From contig NZ_PTIX01000036.1 of NCBI RefSeq assembly GCF_002934265.1, positions 1 through 61,421 of the forward strand: a DNA stretch of 61,421 nt, in the 5' to 3' direction. The stretch's first letter is position 1. Every line of letters starts with the position of its first letter. The translations under genes were made by a program, and so were the position numbers. Below the pieces are notes generated by a model. The model saw nothing but the letters and a program-made list of their open reading frames with translations. It did no database searches and was not told the origin of the DNA. The DNA comes from Actinokineospora auranticolor. Its GTDB lineage: Bacteria > Actinomycetota > Actinomycetes > Mycobacteriales > Pseudonocardiaceae. Below, piece by piece: positions 16,182-27,200 of the stretch.

Positions 16182-17343
16182 CCGGCCGCTGACGCGCCAA
16201 CCTCCTGATGACCGGAGCCGTGATGACTTCCCGGGGAAGCTCGCACGGGATCGGTGGGTCACCACGCCTCAACGACCCCTCGGTGCGCACATCGTCGAGA
16301 TTGACTACTACGCCCTCGATGAGCGTGCGTAGGTCATCCGGTGGCATCCCGTGGTGGGCTGCCGAGACCAAGAGGCTCGACAACACGTGCCCGGGCTGCG
16401 CGGTCGAAGAGATCTCCAGCGCGATGTGCGCCAAGATGCCGTTGCCTGCCAGGTAAGCGCTAACCGCCAGCAGACAGGCCGGTTCGGCACGCTCGGGTTC
16501 GGGGACCGCGCGGACCATCCTGGTCCACAATCGAGCGGCCGCCGCGTCCTTGGCCGTCATGGCGAAGGCGAGGCACCTGTCACGTACGCCCTCCCGTCCC
16601 AAGGCCAGCGCCAACCTGGCTATCCGCTCGTCGGAAAGCCCCGGTTCGCGGTAGTCCGGTGAGTGCGGCGCCTGACTGCGCGCCCCTCGAGAGAGTCCGT
16701 CCAGTGTGGAGGACACGGCGGTCTCGTGAAAGGCGTCCACAGCGGATTCCACATGAGAGAACAGATCCTCGTCGGAGGTGGGGTCGTCCAGTTCCTCGGA
16801 CAGCAACTGGTCGATCATCTCCGCGCGGCGCTCGAGATCCGCCGCTGGATCCGGTGCCAGGGTGTCGGCCATCGCCTGGCGGGACGGGTATTTGACCACC
16901 CCGGCCACCGTGTACTGGGCGGCTATCTCCGAGCAATCCGGGTCCGGTACCACGCCGCCGTCCAAGTCGTCGTAGCAACGCCAGGGTTCACCCGCCTTGA
17001 CCGACGCGGTCCACAGCGCGCGCGGCACCGTGATGCCGCTGGCGGCGAGCTCGGCCCTGGCCATGTCCGCGAACTCCCGGTGCGGCAGGGGTTCCCCGCC
17101 CCGGCCGACCACTACGAGGATCGCGGCGCCGACGTCGTGTTCCACCGCGACCATGGCGAGGTGCGCGGCGCCCGCCTCGTAGTCCGGTGGGGCGGGCAGG
17201 TCCGCGCGGATGACCGGTCCCAGGGACGGGACCGGGCCGGGGCCGCGCAGGGTCAGGGCGATGACGGAGTTGTCGGGGTGGTACCCGAGCAGGTAGGGGA
17301 TGGCGGCGATGAGGTCGGCGGCTTGGTGGAGGTTTGTCGTCAT
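16174..17343 (-). CDS. DUF4192-domain protein
   Basis: A 389-residue cytoplasmic protein of the actinobacterial DUF4192 type, recognised by the opening LHQAADLIAAIPYLLGYHPDNSVIAL. Later blocks include AAILVVVGRGGEP, RALWTASVKAGEPWRCYDD and the acidic stretch SEELDDPTSDEDLF. A C-terminal helical part contains LWTRMVRAVPEPERAEPACL. No catalytic motif is recognised and the function of the family is unknown. The ATG at 17343 directly precedes the conserved N terminus; the frame extends upstream to 17451 through Pro/Asn-rich sequence that does not look coding. Its 3' end overlaps the convergent acetyltransferase gene by eight bases. Confidence 0.8.
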   Translation of the reverse strand: MTTNLHQAADLIAAIPYLLGYHPDNSVIALTLRGPGPVPSLGPVIRADLPAPPDYEAGAAHLAMVAVEHDVGAAILVVVGRGGEPLPHREFADMARAELAASGITVPRALWTASVKAGEPWRCYDDLDGGVVPDPDCSEIAAQYTVAGVVKYPSRQAMADTLAPDPAADLERRAEMIDQLLSEELDDPTSDEDLFSHVESAVDAFHETAVSSTLDGLSRGARSQAPHSPDYREPGLSDERIARLALALGREGVRDRCLAFAMTAKDAAAARLWTRMVRAVPEPERAEPACLLAVSAYLAGNGILAHIALEISSTAQPGHVLSSLLVSAAHHGMPPDDLRTLIEGVVVNLDDVRTEGSLRRGDPPIPCELPREVITAPVIRRLARQRPVT

Positions 17344-17457
17344 GGGACCACTGTGCTCGCGGTAGGGGTTCGCGGCAATGGGCGGGGGTGGGCCTGTGGA
17401 TGGATTCGGGGTGTGTGGATGAAATCGGGGTTGATTGTCCCTTGTGGACAATGCGAA

Positions 17458-17491
17458 CGGCGGCGGCCCCCTGGTGGGAGGGCCGCCGCCG
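17458..17491. terminator. Hairpin downstream of X-Pro peptidase gene
   Basis: Perfect 12-bp arms (17458-17469 and 17480-17491) with a 10-base loop, 18 bases beyond the stop of the reverse-strand peptidase gene. A TGTGGACAA word (DnaA-box-like) lies just beyond, at 17443-17451. Confidence 0.7.
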
Positions 17492-17508
17492 GGTAGGGCG
17501 TCGCGAGG

Positions 17509-19314
17509 TCAGCCGACCGCGGACTTGAGCGCGTCGAGCCCGCCCACGATCGGGAGGGTCAGGTTGCTGCCCTTGAGGTCCACCGAGATCCCGGCGCCGG
17601 GTGCGGGGCGCAGGGTGTACTCGTTGTCACTGGAGAGCACGACCAGGCCGAAGCGGTGGCCCGCCGCCAACACGTAGTCGTCGGGCACCAGGTCGACCCG
17701 CAGGTCGTAGTACTTGCCCGGCTGGATCGGCTCGGTGCGGCTGATGTTCTTGCGGTTCTGCGGGTCGGTCCAGCCGCGGGTCACGATCGTGGACTTGCCG
17801 TCCGGACCGCGGTCGACCAGCAGCGCGGTGACGTTGGCCGCCGGGCGGGTGAAGGCCAGCCGCAGGTACGCCTCGCCCTTGCCGCTCAACCGCACCGGGG
17901 TGCTCGCCGGGCCGCTGAGGTAGATCAGCCGGTTCGGCGAGGTCGGGGCGTTGGCCAGGTCGGCGGCGAGCTTGGTGGCGTCGTCGGTCAGCGACTCCAC
18001 CACGCGCCGGTCCGGCCGCCCGACGGTCAGCGAGCCCGCGGTGGCGCCACCGGCACCGGGGTAGAGCGTGGCCGCCGCGGCGGCGGGGGCGGGCCACTCC
18101 GGCTCATCCACCCACGACTTGTCCTCGCGCTGGATGGTCAGCCGGGGTCCGTTCTGGATGCCGTTGTCGACGCCGTAGAGGTAGTGCGACAGCCACTTGT
18201 TGAGCGTGGCCAGCCATTCGTCGCGGCGCAGGGAGTACGGGTCGGCGTGGCCGGACTGGTGCAGCCAGATCTTGTGCTCGACGCCCTGCCGCTTCAGCGC
18301 GTCGTACCACTGCGCCACGTGGGTCATCTTGACGTTCCAGTCGTTGAGCCCGTGCACCGCCAGCACCGACGCGCGGACCTTGCGCACGTCGTTGAGGTAG
18401 TTCCGCTCGTCCCAGAACTGGCTGTAGTCGCCGGTGACCCGGTCCTGCTGCGCGGTGATCTCGTCGATCACCGGGGCGCACGGCGCGCGGTCGGCGCGGG
18501 TGTGCACGTACTTGGCCAGGACGTCGAGGTCTTCACCCTGGTACGTGCCGGGGGCGACGACAGCGCCGTCCGCGCGGTAGTAGTCGTACCAGCTCGAGAT
18601 GGCCGCGATGGGGATGATGGTCTCCAGCCCGCGCACGCCCGTAGTGGCGACAGCGTTGGGCAGGGTGCCGTTGTAGGACACGCCCATCATCCCGACCTTG
18701 CCGGTCGTCCACCCGGCGGTTACGCGCGTCCCGGCGGCGTCCTGCGCGGGAGCGCGACCGTTGAGCCAGTCGATGACCGACCGGGCGCCGATGGTCTCGT
18801 TGCGGCCACCGCTGGTCGGGCACCCGGTGGACTGGCCGGAGCCCAGCGACTCCGCGTAGACCACGGCGAACCCGCGGGCGGTGAAGTAGGACTCGTACCG
18901 CCAGGTGATGGCCGGGTTCGGGCCCGCGAGCCCGGAACGCGCCGCTTTCGGCCCAGGACGGTTGTCGGGGGCGTTCAGCTCGACGTCCACGTTGTGGTTC
19001 GGAATGTCGTTGCCGCCCGCGTAGTAGGGGCTGGCCTGGTAGACGACCGGTACGCGCAAGCCCTGTTCGGTGGCGCGCGGACGCACGACCTCCACATGCA
19101 CGAGGTCGTCACGACCGTCGTTGTCGCTGTCCACGGGCGCGTTGACCCACAACGACTCACGGACGACGTCCGTGCTGCTGAACACCGGTTGGGCCTGCCC
19201 GTCGACGAACACCGGCGCGGGTGGCTCCGGTTCCGCCGAGGCGGGGGTGACGAGCGCCGCGGTGGCGACCAGCGCGGTGAGCACACAGGTGACGGCGGGT
19301 CTCGCACGTCTCAT
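17509..19314 (-). CDS. Secreted Xaa-Pro dipeptidyl-peptidase (S15 family)
   Basis: A 601-residue exported serine peptidase. The signal peptide is MRRARPAVTCVLTALVATAA followed by LVTPASAEP. The S15 alpha/beta-hydrolase core carries the nucleophile GVSYNGTLPNAVA (about residue 218), an aspartate in LAVHGLNDWNVK and a histidine in HQSGHADPY. A C-terminal jelly-roll domain starts around residue 400 and includes KGEAYLRLAFTRPAANVTALLVD. It should release X-Pro dipeptides from peptides outside the cell. The start at 19314 follows GGAG at six bases. A longer upstream frame is non-coding in character. Substrate range within S15 (X-Pro peptidase or acylase-like) is not settled by the sequence. Confidence 0.88.
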   Translation of the reverse strand: MRRARPAVTCVLTALVATAALVTPASAEPEPPAPVFVDGQAQPVFSSTDVVRESLWVNAPVDSDNDGRDDLVHVEVVRPRATEQGLRVPVVYQASPYYAGGNDIPNHNVDVELNAPDNRPGPKAARSGLAGPNPAITWRYESYFTARGFAVVYAESLGSGQSTGCPTSGGRNETIGARSVIDWLNGRAPAQDAAGTRVTAGWTTGKVGMMGVSYNGTLPNAVATTGVRGLETIIPIAAISSWYDYYRADGAVVAPGTYQGEDLDVLAKYVHTRADRAPCAPVIDEITAQQDRVTGDYSQFWDERNYLNDVRKVRASVLAVHGLNDWNVKMTHVAQWYDALKRQGVEHKIWLHQSGHADPYSLRRDEWLATLNKWLSHYLYGVDNGIQNGPRLTIQREDKSWVDEPEWPAPAAAAATLYPGAGGATAGSLTVGRPDRRVVESLTDDATKLAADLANAPTSPNRLIYLSGPASTPVRLSGKGEAYLRLAFTRPAANVTALLVDRGPDGKSTIVTRGWTDPQNRKNISRTEPIQPGKYYDLRVDLVPDDYVLAAGHRFGLVVLSSDNEYTLRPAPGAGISVDLKGSNLTLPIVGGLDALKSAVG

Positions 19315-19470
19315 AGCGTTCTCCAAAGCTTGGTGGGGACCTTCTGCGCACCCTTGTCCCCACCGCTCACCAGTGTCAAGGGCTATCCAGTCTGTCCACA
19401 CGGGACGTTCGACGGTCGTGGCCCCGGCGAACCACTGCCGCTGGGCCGGTCGGATGAGTAGCCTCGCGGC

Positions 19471-21042
19471 GTGAGCACCCGCCTGGACGCCCCCATCACC
19501 GCCGTGACCGTCTACCCCGGACAGGCGCGGGTCACCCGCCGCGCCACCGTGACCGCCGCCGAGGGCGAGCAGCGGGTGGTGGTCGGCGGGCTCCCCCGCG
19601 ACCTGCACCCGGACTCGGTGCGGGTCAGCGGGCACGGACCGGCCACCGTGCTGGGGGTCGACGTGCGGCCGGAGCGCAACCCGCGCACCCAGGACGCGGC
19701 GCTCGGCGAGCTGGAGGAGCGCCGCGACGCACTACAGCGCGCGCAGGCGGACCAGGCCGACCGGCTCACCGTGCTCGACACCCGGCTCGAGGTGCTCAAC
19801 GCCATGGCCCGGCGCACCAGCGCCACGTTCGCGCAGGCACTGGCCCGCGACGAGGCGGCGCCCGGGCGGGTCGCGGAGGTCGGCGCGGCGCTCGCCGAGC
19901 AGCTGACCGACGCGCACCGGCAGCGCCGGGAGGTGGTCGAGTCGATCCGCCGGACCCAGGAGGAGCTGGACGAGGCCGAGCGGCGCCTGGCCGACCGGCG
20001 GCAGGTCGGCGAGCCGGACAACACGGCCGTCGAGGTGGACCTGGCGGCGACCGCGGCGGCCGAGGTCGAGCTGGAGGTCTCCTACCTGGTGGATTCCGCG
20101 AACTGGGAGTCCCGCTACGACATCCGGCTCAGTGCCGAGACGCTGTCGCTGACCTGGTACGGGCTGGTCACGCAGTACAGCGGCGAGGACTGGCCGGAGT
20201 GCGACCTGCGGCTGTCCACGGCCCGACCGGCCCACGGGGTGGACGTGCCGGAGCTCAGCCCGTGGTACCTCGACGCGCTCAAGCCGGTTCCGCCGCCCGC
20301 CCCCCGCGCGTCGGCGTCCCGGGCCGGTTTCGGCGCCGCCGCCCCGATGGCCGCGCCCGCCGGTGTACCGCTGGGGTACTCCGCCGCGCCGATCGCCGAG
20401 TCTTACGCGGTAGCCGAGCAGGGCGCCGCAGCGACGACCTACCGTCCGAGCCGCCCTATCGCCGTACCCGCCGACGGTACGGCCCACCGGACCACGGTTA
20501 CCGCCATCGAGCTGCCCGCGAGCGTGGACCACGTGACCGTCCCACTACGGGGCCCGGAGGCGTACCTGCGCGCGAAGGTCACCAACAACTCAGAACACAC
20601 CCTCCGCGCCGGCCGAGCGTCGATCTTCCACGACGCCGAGTTCGTCGGCGTGACGAACCTGGCCGTCTGGGCGCCGGGCGAGGAGGTCGAGCTGGCGCTG
20701 GGCATCGACGACCGGGTGCGGGTCGAGCGCGACCTGGTCAAGCGGTCGGCGGGCAAGGCCGTACTGGGCGGCACGCGCCGCGAGGAGGCGACCTACCGGA
20801 TCAAGGTCGGCAACTTCGGCCCGCACCGCTCGAAGATCACCGTGGTCGACCAGGTGCCGGTGTCGCGCAGCGAGGCGATCGTGGTCCGCGACGTCGTGGT
20901 CAAGCCGCAGCCGAGCGAGCAGACCGACCTGGGCGAGCTGACCTGGGCGCTGGACGTGCCCGCCGGCGAGACCGCCGAGATCACCATCGGCTTCCGCGTG
21001 GACGTCGCCAAGGGCACCACCCTCGCGGGCTGGCGCGACTGA
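19471..21042 (+). CDS. DUF4139-domain protein (MuiA-like)
   Basis: The 523-residue product opens with the conserved RLDAPITAVTVYPGQARVTR segment. A coiled-coil region follows (about residues 75-175, rich in Glu/Arg/Gln, with LEERRDALQRAQADQADRLT). The DUF4139 beta-rich domain begins near LEVSYLVDSANWESRYDIRL and includes ATDPVTTL-like strands and TVVDQVPVSRSEAIVV. A Pro/Ala-rich low-complexity insert occupies about residues 270-330. MuiA-family proteins were named for a mucoidy-inhibitor phenotype; their molecular role is unknown. The GTG start at 19471 is 156 bases from the divergent peptidase gene. Confidence 0.82.
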   Translation: MSTRLDAPITAVTVYPGQARVTRRATVTAAEGEQRVVVGGLPRDLHPDSVRVSGHGPATVLGVDVRPERNPRTQDAALGELEERRDALQRAQADQADRLTVLDTRLEVLNAMARRTSATFAQALARDEAAPGRVAEVGAALAEQLTDAHRQRREVVESIRRTQEELDEAERRLADRRQVGEPDNTAVEVDLAATAAAEVELEVSYLVDSANWESRYDIRLSAETLSLTWYGLVTQYSGEDWPECDLRLSTARPAHGVDVPELSPWYLDALKPVPPPAPRASASRAGFGAAAPMAAPAGVPLGYSAAPIAESYAVAEQGAAATTYRPSRPIAVPADGTAHRTTVTAIELPASVDHVTVPLRGPEAYLRAKVTNNSEHTLRAGRASIFHDAEFVGVTNLAVWAPGEEVELALGIDDRVRVERDLVKRSAGKAVLGGTRREEATYRIKVGNFGPHRSKITVVDQVPVSRSEAIVVRDVVVKPQPSEQTDLGELTWALDVPAGETAEITIGFRVDVAKGTTLAGWRD

Positions 21043-21241
21043 CCGGCGTTCCCGGGGCCCGTCCACCCACCGGTCGGGCCTCGGGCGCGCTCTCCACCAT
21101 CCGCGAGGACTCCCAAGCATTTCGAGCCCAACGCCCGCGAGGGGTCCCCCGCCAAGGGGAACCCCTTGTTCTCCAGCCTATTCGCCGCGCTGGGCACGCG
21201 GAAGCGGTCGGTGCCCGCCTGTGGACAACTCCGCCACCGGC

Positions 21242-22144
21242 TCAGGGGGCGAACGCCTCCAAGGCAGCCTCCGCGCGGTCCATCGACGCTGCCGGGTCGG
21301 CGTCGGGGGTGCCGATCTCGGCGTCGAAGTTGAGGTCGATGAACACCTCCGTGACGCCCTGCGCGGCCAATGCGCCGAAGTCGTCGCGGATCTGCTCGAC
21401 ACTGCCCGTCAGGGGGCGCCGGTCGCCCGCGTCCGGGCGGACCCGGACCGCGCCCCGGCAGACCACCCGCAGGGCGTTCGGGTCGCGTCCGGCCTGTTCG
21501 GCGGCCTCTCGGATGGTGCGCACGGAGTCCCCGATGGCGGTCAGGTCGGCGCGGCTGCTGCTCACCCACCCGTCGGCCAGGCGGCCCGCGCGGCGCAGGG
21601 CCGCCTCGGCGCCCGCGCCCAGCAGGATCGGCGGCCCGCCCGGCTGCACCGGCTTGGGATCCATCCGGCTCGGGGGCACGCGGTAGAACTCGCCCTCGTG
21701 TTCGATGACATCGTCGGTCCAGAAGCGGCGCAGGAGCGGTAGGTACTCGTCGGCGCGCTTGCCGCGACGAGCCTTGTCCGCGCCCACCGCCGCGTACTCC
21801 TCGTCCGACCAGCCGATGCCCAGGCCGGCGTCGAGTCTCCCGCCGGAGAGGATGTCGACGGTGGCCAGCTGCTTGGCCAGCAGCGCCGGGGCGAAGAACG
21901 GCATGTTGAGCACCGCGGCACCCAGGCGGACACGGCTGGTGCGTGCCGCGAGGAACGACAGGGTGGCCACCGGGTCGAGCACCGTGCGGTAGGCCTCACC
22001 CCAGTTGGCGTCAGGTGGCGACAAGAGGCGCTGCATCGTCCACAACGAGCGGTAGCCGAGGTCTTCGGCGCGGGTGGCAACCCGCGCGAGATTGTCGACA
22101 GTGGCCCAGGAACCCGACACGGGGACAGCGAATCCGATCTCCAC
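21242..22144 (-). CDS. LLM-class (F420-dependent) oxidoreductase
   Basis: A 300-residue luciferase-like monooxygenase-fold protein. Typical segments are EIGFAVPVSGSWATVDNLAR, LGYRSLWTMQRL, RTSRVRLGAAVLNMPFFAP, and the conserved LSGGRLDAGLGIGWSDEEY block near residue 105. In actinomycetes this subgroup usually uses coenzyme F420 rather than FMN, but the cofactor cannot be proven from the sequence alone. The GTG start at 22144 is about 50 bases from the divergent prolyl oligopeptidase gene. The 200 bases between its stop and the DUF4139 gene hold a weak hairpin near 21140-21175 and a TGTGGACAA word at about 21222, but no gene. Confidence 0.85.
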   Translation of the reverse strand: MEIGFAVPVSGSWATVDNLARVATRAEDLGYRSLWTMQRLLSPPDANWGEAYRTVLDPVATLSFLAARTSRVRLGAAVLNMPFFAPALLAKQLATVDILSGGRLDAGLGIGWSDEEYAAVGADKARRGKRADEYLPLLRRFWTDDVIEHEGEFYRVPPSRMDPKPVQPGGPPILLGAGAEAALRRAGRLADGWVSSSRADLTAIGDSVRTIREAAEQAGRDPNALRVVCRGAVRVRPDAGDRRPLTGSVEQIRDDFGALAAQGVTEVFIDLNFDAEIGTPDADPAASMDRAEAALEAFAP

Positions 22145-22193
22145 GGGGCCAACGCTAGCTCACATGTGCCTATCCGCCGGCAGACTGGCGGTT

Positions 22194-24218
22194 ATGACCG
22201 AAGACTCCACCGCGGACCCGTACCTCTGGCTGGAAGACGTCACCGGTGACGAAGCCCTGGACTGGGTGCGCGCGCGCAACGCCGAGACCGTCGCGGAACT
22301 GACCGGTGGGGAGCGGTTCGAGCAGACCAGAGCGAAGCTGCTGGAGGTCCTCGACGCCGACGACCGCATCCCATACCCCCGGCGCCGCGGTGAGTACCTC
22401 TACAACTTCTGGCAGGACGCGGCGCACCCGCGCGGGGTGTGGCGGCGCACGACGCTGGCGGAGTACCGGTCCGCGTCACCCGACTGGGACGTCCTGCTCG
22501 ACGTCGACGCGCTGGCCGAGCGCGAGGGCGAGAACTGGGTGTGGAACAGCGCGACCATGCTCCGGCCCGACTACCACCTGGCGCTGGTGGAGCTGTCCCG
22601 CGGTGGTGCGGACGCGACCGTGGTGCGCGAGTTCGACGTGCGGACCCGCGAGTTCGTCACCGACGGCTTCACCCTCCCGGAGGCCAAGACCCGCGTGGGC
22701 TGGATCGACGCGGACACCGTCTACGTCGGCACCGACTTCGGCGACGGCTCCCTGACCTCATCCGGCTACGCCCGCGTCGCCAAGCGCTGGCGCCGGGGCA
22801 CCCCGCTGGCCGAGGCCGAGATGGTCTTCGAGGGCAAGCCCGAGGACGTCGCCGTCTACGCCTACCACGACTCCACCCCCGGGTTCGAGCGCGACTTCGT
22901 GGGCCGCTTTCCCGACTTCTTCACCTCGGAGGAGTACCTGCGCACGGCCGGTGGTGACCTTGTGCGGATCGAGGTCCCCGATGACGCCTCGACCGATATC
23001 CACCGGGAGTGGCTGCTGGTCACGCTGCGTTCGGATTGGACCGTCGACGGCACCACCCACCGCGCGGGTTCGCTGCTCGCGACGCGGTTCGACGACTTCA
23101 TGGCGGGCGGGCGCGACCTGACGCCGCTGTTCGTGCCCGACGAGCACACCTCGCTCAGCGGCCAGGCGTGGACCCGCAACCACCTGATCCTGGTGGAGCT
23201 GTCCGACGTCAAGACCCGCCTGGAAGTGCTCACCCACGGCCCGGACGGCTGGGCGCGCGCACCGCTGTCCGGAGCGCCGGAGGTCGGTTCGGCCAACGTC
23301 ATCGACACCGACCCGGACAATTCGGATGAGTACCTGCTCAACGTCAGCGGCTACCTGCAACCCGCCACACTGCTGCGCGGCGAGGTCGGCGGCGAGCTGG
23401 AGACGCTCAAGCAGGCACCTGCGTTCTTCGACGCCGAGGGCCTGACCGTCGAGCAGCACTTCGCGACCTCCGACGACGGCACCCGGGTGCCGTACTTCGT
23501 GGTCGCGGGCCCGGACACCAGCGGCCCGACGCTGCTCTACGGCTACGGCGGCTTCGAGGTCTCGCTCACCCCCGGCTACAGCGGCGGTCTCGGCCGGGGC
23601 TGGCTCACCCACGGCGGCACCTACGTAGTGGCCAACATCCGCGGGGGCGGCGAGTACGGCCCGGAGTGGCACCGCGCGGCGCTGCGGGAGAACCGGCCGC
23701 GCGCCTACGAGGACTTCGCCGCGGTCGCGCGGGACCTGGTCGCGCGCGGCATCACCACGCCCGCGCGGCTGGGGATGCAGGGCGGCAGCAACGGCGGCCT
23801 GCTGGCCGGGGTGATGCTGACCCGCTACCCGGAGCTGTTCGGCGCGGTGGTCAGCCAGGTGCCGCTGCTCGACCTCAGCCGCTACCACCTGCTGCTCGCG
23901 GGCGCGTCGTGGATGGCCGAGTGGGGCGACCCGGACGACCCGGCGGACTGGGCGTACCTGAAGACCTACTCGCCGTACCACAACGTCCACAGTGGAACGA
24001 AGTACCCGCCGGTGTTCTTCGTGACCTCGACCAGGGACGACCGGGTACACCCCGGGCACGCGCGCAAGATGGCCGCCCGCATGATCGAGCAGGGGCACCG
24101 TCCGCACTACTACGAGAACATCGAGGGCGGCCACGGCGCTGCCGCAGACAATTCACAGCGGGCGTTCATGTCGGCGATCGTCTACGAGTTCCTGCTGAGC
24201 ACTCTCGGCGAGGCTTAG
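22194..24218 (+). CDS. Prolyl oligopeptidase family serine peptidase (S9)
   Basis: A 674-residue cytoplasmic S9-family peptidase with no signal peptide. The N-terminal ~390 residues form the beta-propeller part, opening DPYLWLEDVTGDEALDWVRA. The catalytic domain contains GPTLLYGYGGFEVSLTPGYS, NIRGGGEYGPEWHRAA, the nucleophile GMQGGSNGGLLAG (Ser about 532), an aspartate in TSTRDDRVHPGHA and a histidine in NIEGGHGAAADN. It should cleave short proline-containing peptides. The ATG at 22194 directly precedes the conserved N terminus; the frame starts earlier at 22074 but runs into the divergent oxidoreductase gene. Confidence 0.9.
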   Translation: MTEDSTADPYLWLEDVTGDEALDWVRARNAETVAELTGGERFEQTRAKLLEVLDADDRIPYPRRRGEYLYNFWQDAAHPRGVWRRTTLAEYRSASPDWDVLLDVDALAEREGENWVWNSATMLRPDYHLALVELSRGGADATVVREFDVRTREFVTDGFTLPEAKTRVGWIDADTVYVGTDFGDGSLTSSGYARVAKRWRRGTPLAEAEMVFEGKPEDVAVYAYHDSTPGFERDFVGRFPDFFTSEEYLRTAGGDLVRIEVPDDASTDIHREWLLVTLRSDWTVDGTTHRAGSLLATRFDDFMAGGRDLTPLFVPDEHTSLSGQAWTRNHLILVELSDVKTRLEVLTHGPDGWARAPLSGAPEVGSANVIDTDPDNSDEYLLNVSGYLQPATLLRGEVGGELETLKQAPAFFDAEGLTVEQHFATSDDGTRVPYFVVAGPDTSGPTLLYGYGGFEVSLTPGYSGGLGRGWLTHGGTYVVANIRGGGEYGPEWHRAALRENRPRAYEDFAAVARDLVARGITTPARLGMQGGSNGGLLAGVMLTRYPELFGAVVSQVPLLDLSRYHLLLAGASWMAEWGDPDDPADWAYLKTYSPYHNVHSGTKYPPVFFVTSTRDDRVHPGHARKMAARMIEQGHRPHYYENIEGGHGAAADNSQRAFMSAIVYEFLLSTLGEA

Positions 24219-24240
24219 ACCGGTATGTAGGGTCATCGCC

Positions 24241-27200
24241 GTGTTGGCGCTGCACTGTCTGGTGACTGTCGCCGGAGATGTGGCGCTTTGGGCGGAGGAC
24301 TCCGGCCTACCCGCGCGTCGGCAGGGCCGGGCGACGAAGGCGGTCTCGGACCACCCGTTCGCCCTGCCGTCGCGCGCCTTGGCGGAACTGGTCCACGGCG
24401 TGGTGGACGAGTACCTGGTGCTCTTGCCGTCGCACCCGTCCGCGCCCGTGGCCTCCCCGGAGTTGGTACGCGATCCGCTGGCCAGAGCCGCCACACCGCG
24501 CGGCGCCGTGAAGCTGTCGACGTGGCGGGTGCCCGCGGTGCGGATGTCGGCGGCGGCGTTCGCGCGAGGAGCGGTGCCCGAGCGGGGTGACGTGCGCGTG
24601 GGCACGAGTGTGCGGTACCTGAGTGCGGTGTCCGCGTTCGCCGAAGACCTCGTCGGTCGGGGTCAGGTACTACCGACGGTGGTGAGCGAGGAGGACGGTC
24701 CCGCAGCGCGGTGGCGTCCCGCGTTGTCGGGGGCGGATTCGGCCCGGTACGCCCGTCTTCGTGAGGCCATGCCTCCCGCGCTGCGGGCGGTGCAGGTCGA
24801 CGGAATGGACGGTAGGCGCGCGGACGAGGTCTTGCGGCCGATGCTGGACGCGTTCGTCGACGGCGCTACCCGCTCTCGCTTGGCGGGCACACGCCTAGGC
24901 CCGAAGAGGCCCGCAGACGGCGAGCCCGTCGCGTTGTTGGCCGCGTTGACCGGTGACCCCCTCCTCGACCTCGCGCCCGAACGGGCCGCGCGCTTGGCCG
25001 CCGAACTGGACGAGTGGCGAGCGGGCGGCGCGCACGACGGCCCGATCCGGGCGTGCTTCCGACTGCGCGCACCCGCGTCCGACGACACCGACTGGGTACT
25101 GGAGTTCCTGCTCCAAGCCGCCGACGACCCCAGCGTGCTGGTGCCCGCCGAGCAGGTGTGGCAGCGGACGCGGGACGCCCTGCTGCACCGCTGGGTCGCC
25201 CGGCCGCAGGAACTGCTGCTGGCCGAACTGGGCCGTGCCGCGCGGATCCTGCCCGACCTGGACGAGTGCCTCCGCACGCGGCGACCGGTCGAACTGCGCG
25301 TGGACGCCGATGGCGCGCACCGCTTCCTCACCGCCGCCGCGACGCTCGACCAAGCCGGGTTCGGTGTTCTGCTACCCGCGTGGTCCCGCACGTCTTCGGC
25401 GGTGGGATTGCGGTTGACCACTACGAGTCGCGGCGCCGCCGGAACCGTCACCCGCACCACCCCACTCGCCAGGAACCAACTGGTCGACTACCGCTGGGAC
25501 CTGGCGCTGGGCGACGCGACGCTCACCGAGCGGGAGCTGCGTGACCTGGCCGCGGCGAAGGTGCCCCTGGTCCGCGTGCGCGGGCAGTGGGTACAGGTCG
25601 ACCAGCGGAGGCTGAGCGCCGCCATGGCGTTCCTGGAGCGCTCACGCAGCGGTCAGATGTCGGTCGGCGACGTGCTGGACCTGGCCGGGATGGCCGACGA
25701 CGAGAGCCTCCCGGTCCCCGTGGTCGGCATCGGCGGGTTCGGGTGGTTGGCCGACCTGCTCAGCGGCGACGTCGAGGCGACGCTGGAGCCCGCCGAGACA
25801 CCGGAAGGGCTCCACGCGGAACTACGGCCCTACCAGCGACGCGGTCTGGCGTGGCTGGCGTTCCTTGACCGACTGGGCCTTGGTGCTTGCCTCGCCGACG
25901 ACATGGGTTTGGGCAAGACCATCCAACTCCTCGCTCTAGAGGTTCTTACCCGCGCCGACGCCGTAGTACCGCCAACACTCATCGTGTGCCCCATGTCGTT
26001 GGTGGGCAACTGGCAACGGGAAGCGGAGAAGTTCGCACCGGGACTACGGGTCTATGTCCACCACGGCGCGAACAGGCTTACCGGAGAGAAGTTCTCCAAC
26101 GCGATCGCGGACGTCGACCTCGTCGTCACCACCTACGCGGTCGCGACCCGCGACGCGGAGAAGTTCGCCGACCTGGGCTGGCACCGGATCGTGCTCGATG
26201 AGGCGCAGAACATCAAGAACAGCGCTTCCCGCCAATCCCAGGTACTACGCGCCCTGCCCGCGCGGCACCGGGTGGCGTTGACCGGCACACCCGTGGAGAA
26301 CCGGCTCGCCGAACTGTGGTCGATCATGGACTTCGCCAACCCGGGCCTGCTCGGCCCCCTGACGCGGTTTCGCGCCCGGTTCGCCGTCCCGGTCGAGCGG
26401 CACGGCGACGAGGACGCGGCGGCGCGGCTGAGGCGCATCACGGGACCGTTCGTGCTGCGGCGGGTGAAGACCGACCCGTCGATCATCGACGACCTGCCGG
26501 ACAAGCTCGAGATGAAGCAGTTCTGCAACCTCACCACCGAGCAGGCCACGCTCTACCGCGCGGTGGTCGACGACATGCTCGCCAAGATCGAGGAAGCCGA
26601 GGGGGTGCAGCGCAAGGGACTCGTGCTCGCCACGATGACCAAGCTCAAGCAGGTGTGCAACCACCCCGCGCACTTCCTCGGCGACGGGTCGCGGGTCGCC
26701 GACCGCTCCGGCAAGCTCGCCCGGCTGGAGGAGACGCTGGAGGAGGTGCTCGCCGAGGGCGACCGGGCGCTCTGCTTCACCCAGTTCGCCGAGTTCGGCG
26801 GGATGCTGGTGCCGCACCTGGCGGCCCGGTTCGACACCGAGGTGGCGTTCCTGCACGGCGGGACACCCAAGCGGCAGCGGGACGCGATGGTCGAGCGGTT
26901 CCAGTCCGGGACCGGCCCGTCGATCTTCCTGCTGTCCCTCAAGGCCGGGGGTACCGGTCTCACGCTGACCGCGGCCAACCACGTCATCCACCTCGACCGC
27001 TGGTGGAACCCGGCGGTGGAGGACCAGGCGACCGACCGCGCCTACCGCATCGGGCAGCGCCGGGACGTGCAGGTGCGCAAGTTCGTGTGCATCGGCACGT
27101 TGGAGGAGCGCATCGACGCGATGATCGAGGACAAGAAGGCGTTGTCGCGACTGGTGATCGGATCCGGCGAGAACTGGCTCACCGAGCTGTCGACAGCCGA

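Noticed and set aside
13200..16265. 1021-codon open frame antisense to the acetyltransferase gene
   Set aside because: Shadow of a clear coding gene; His/Gly/Arg-rich translation with no recognisable family.
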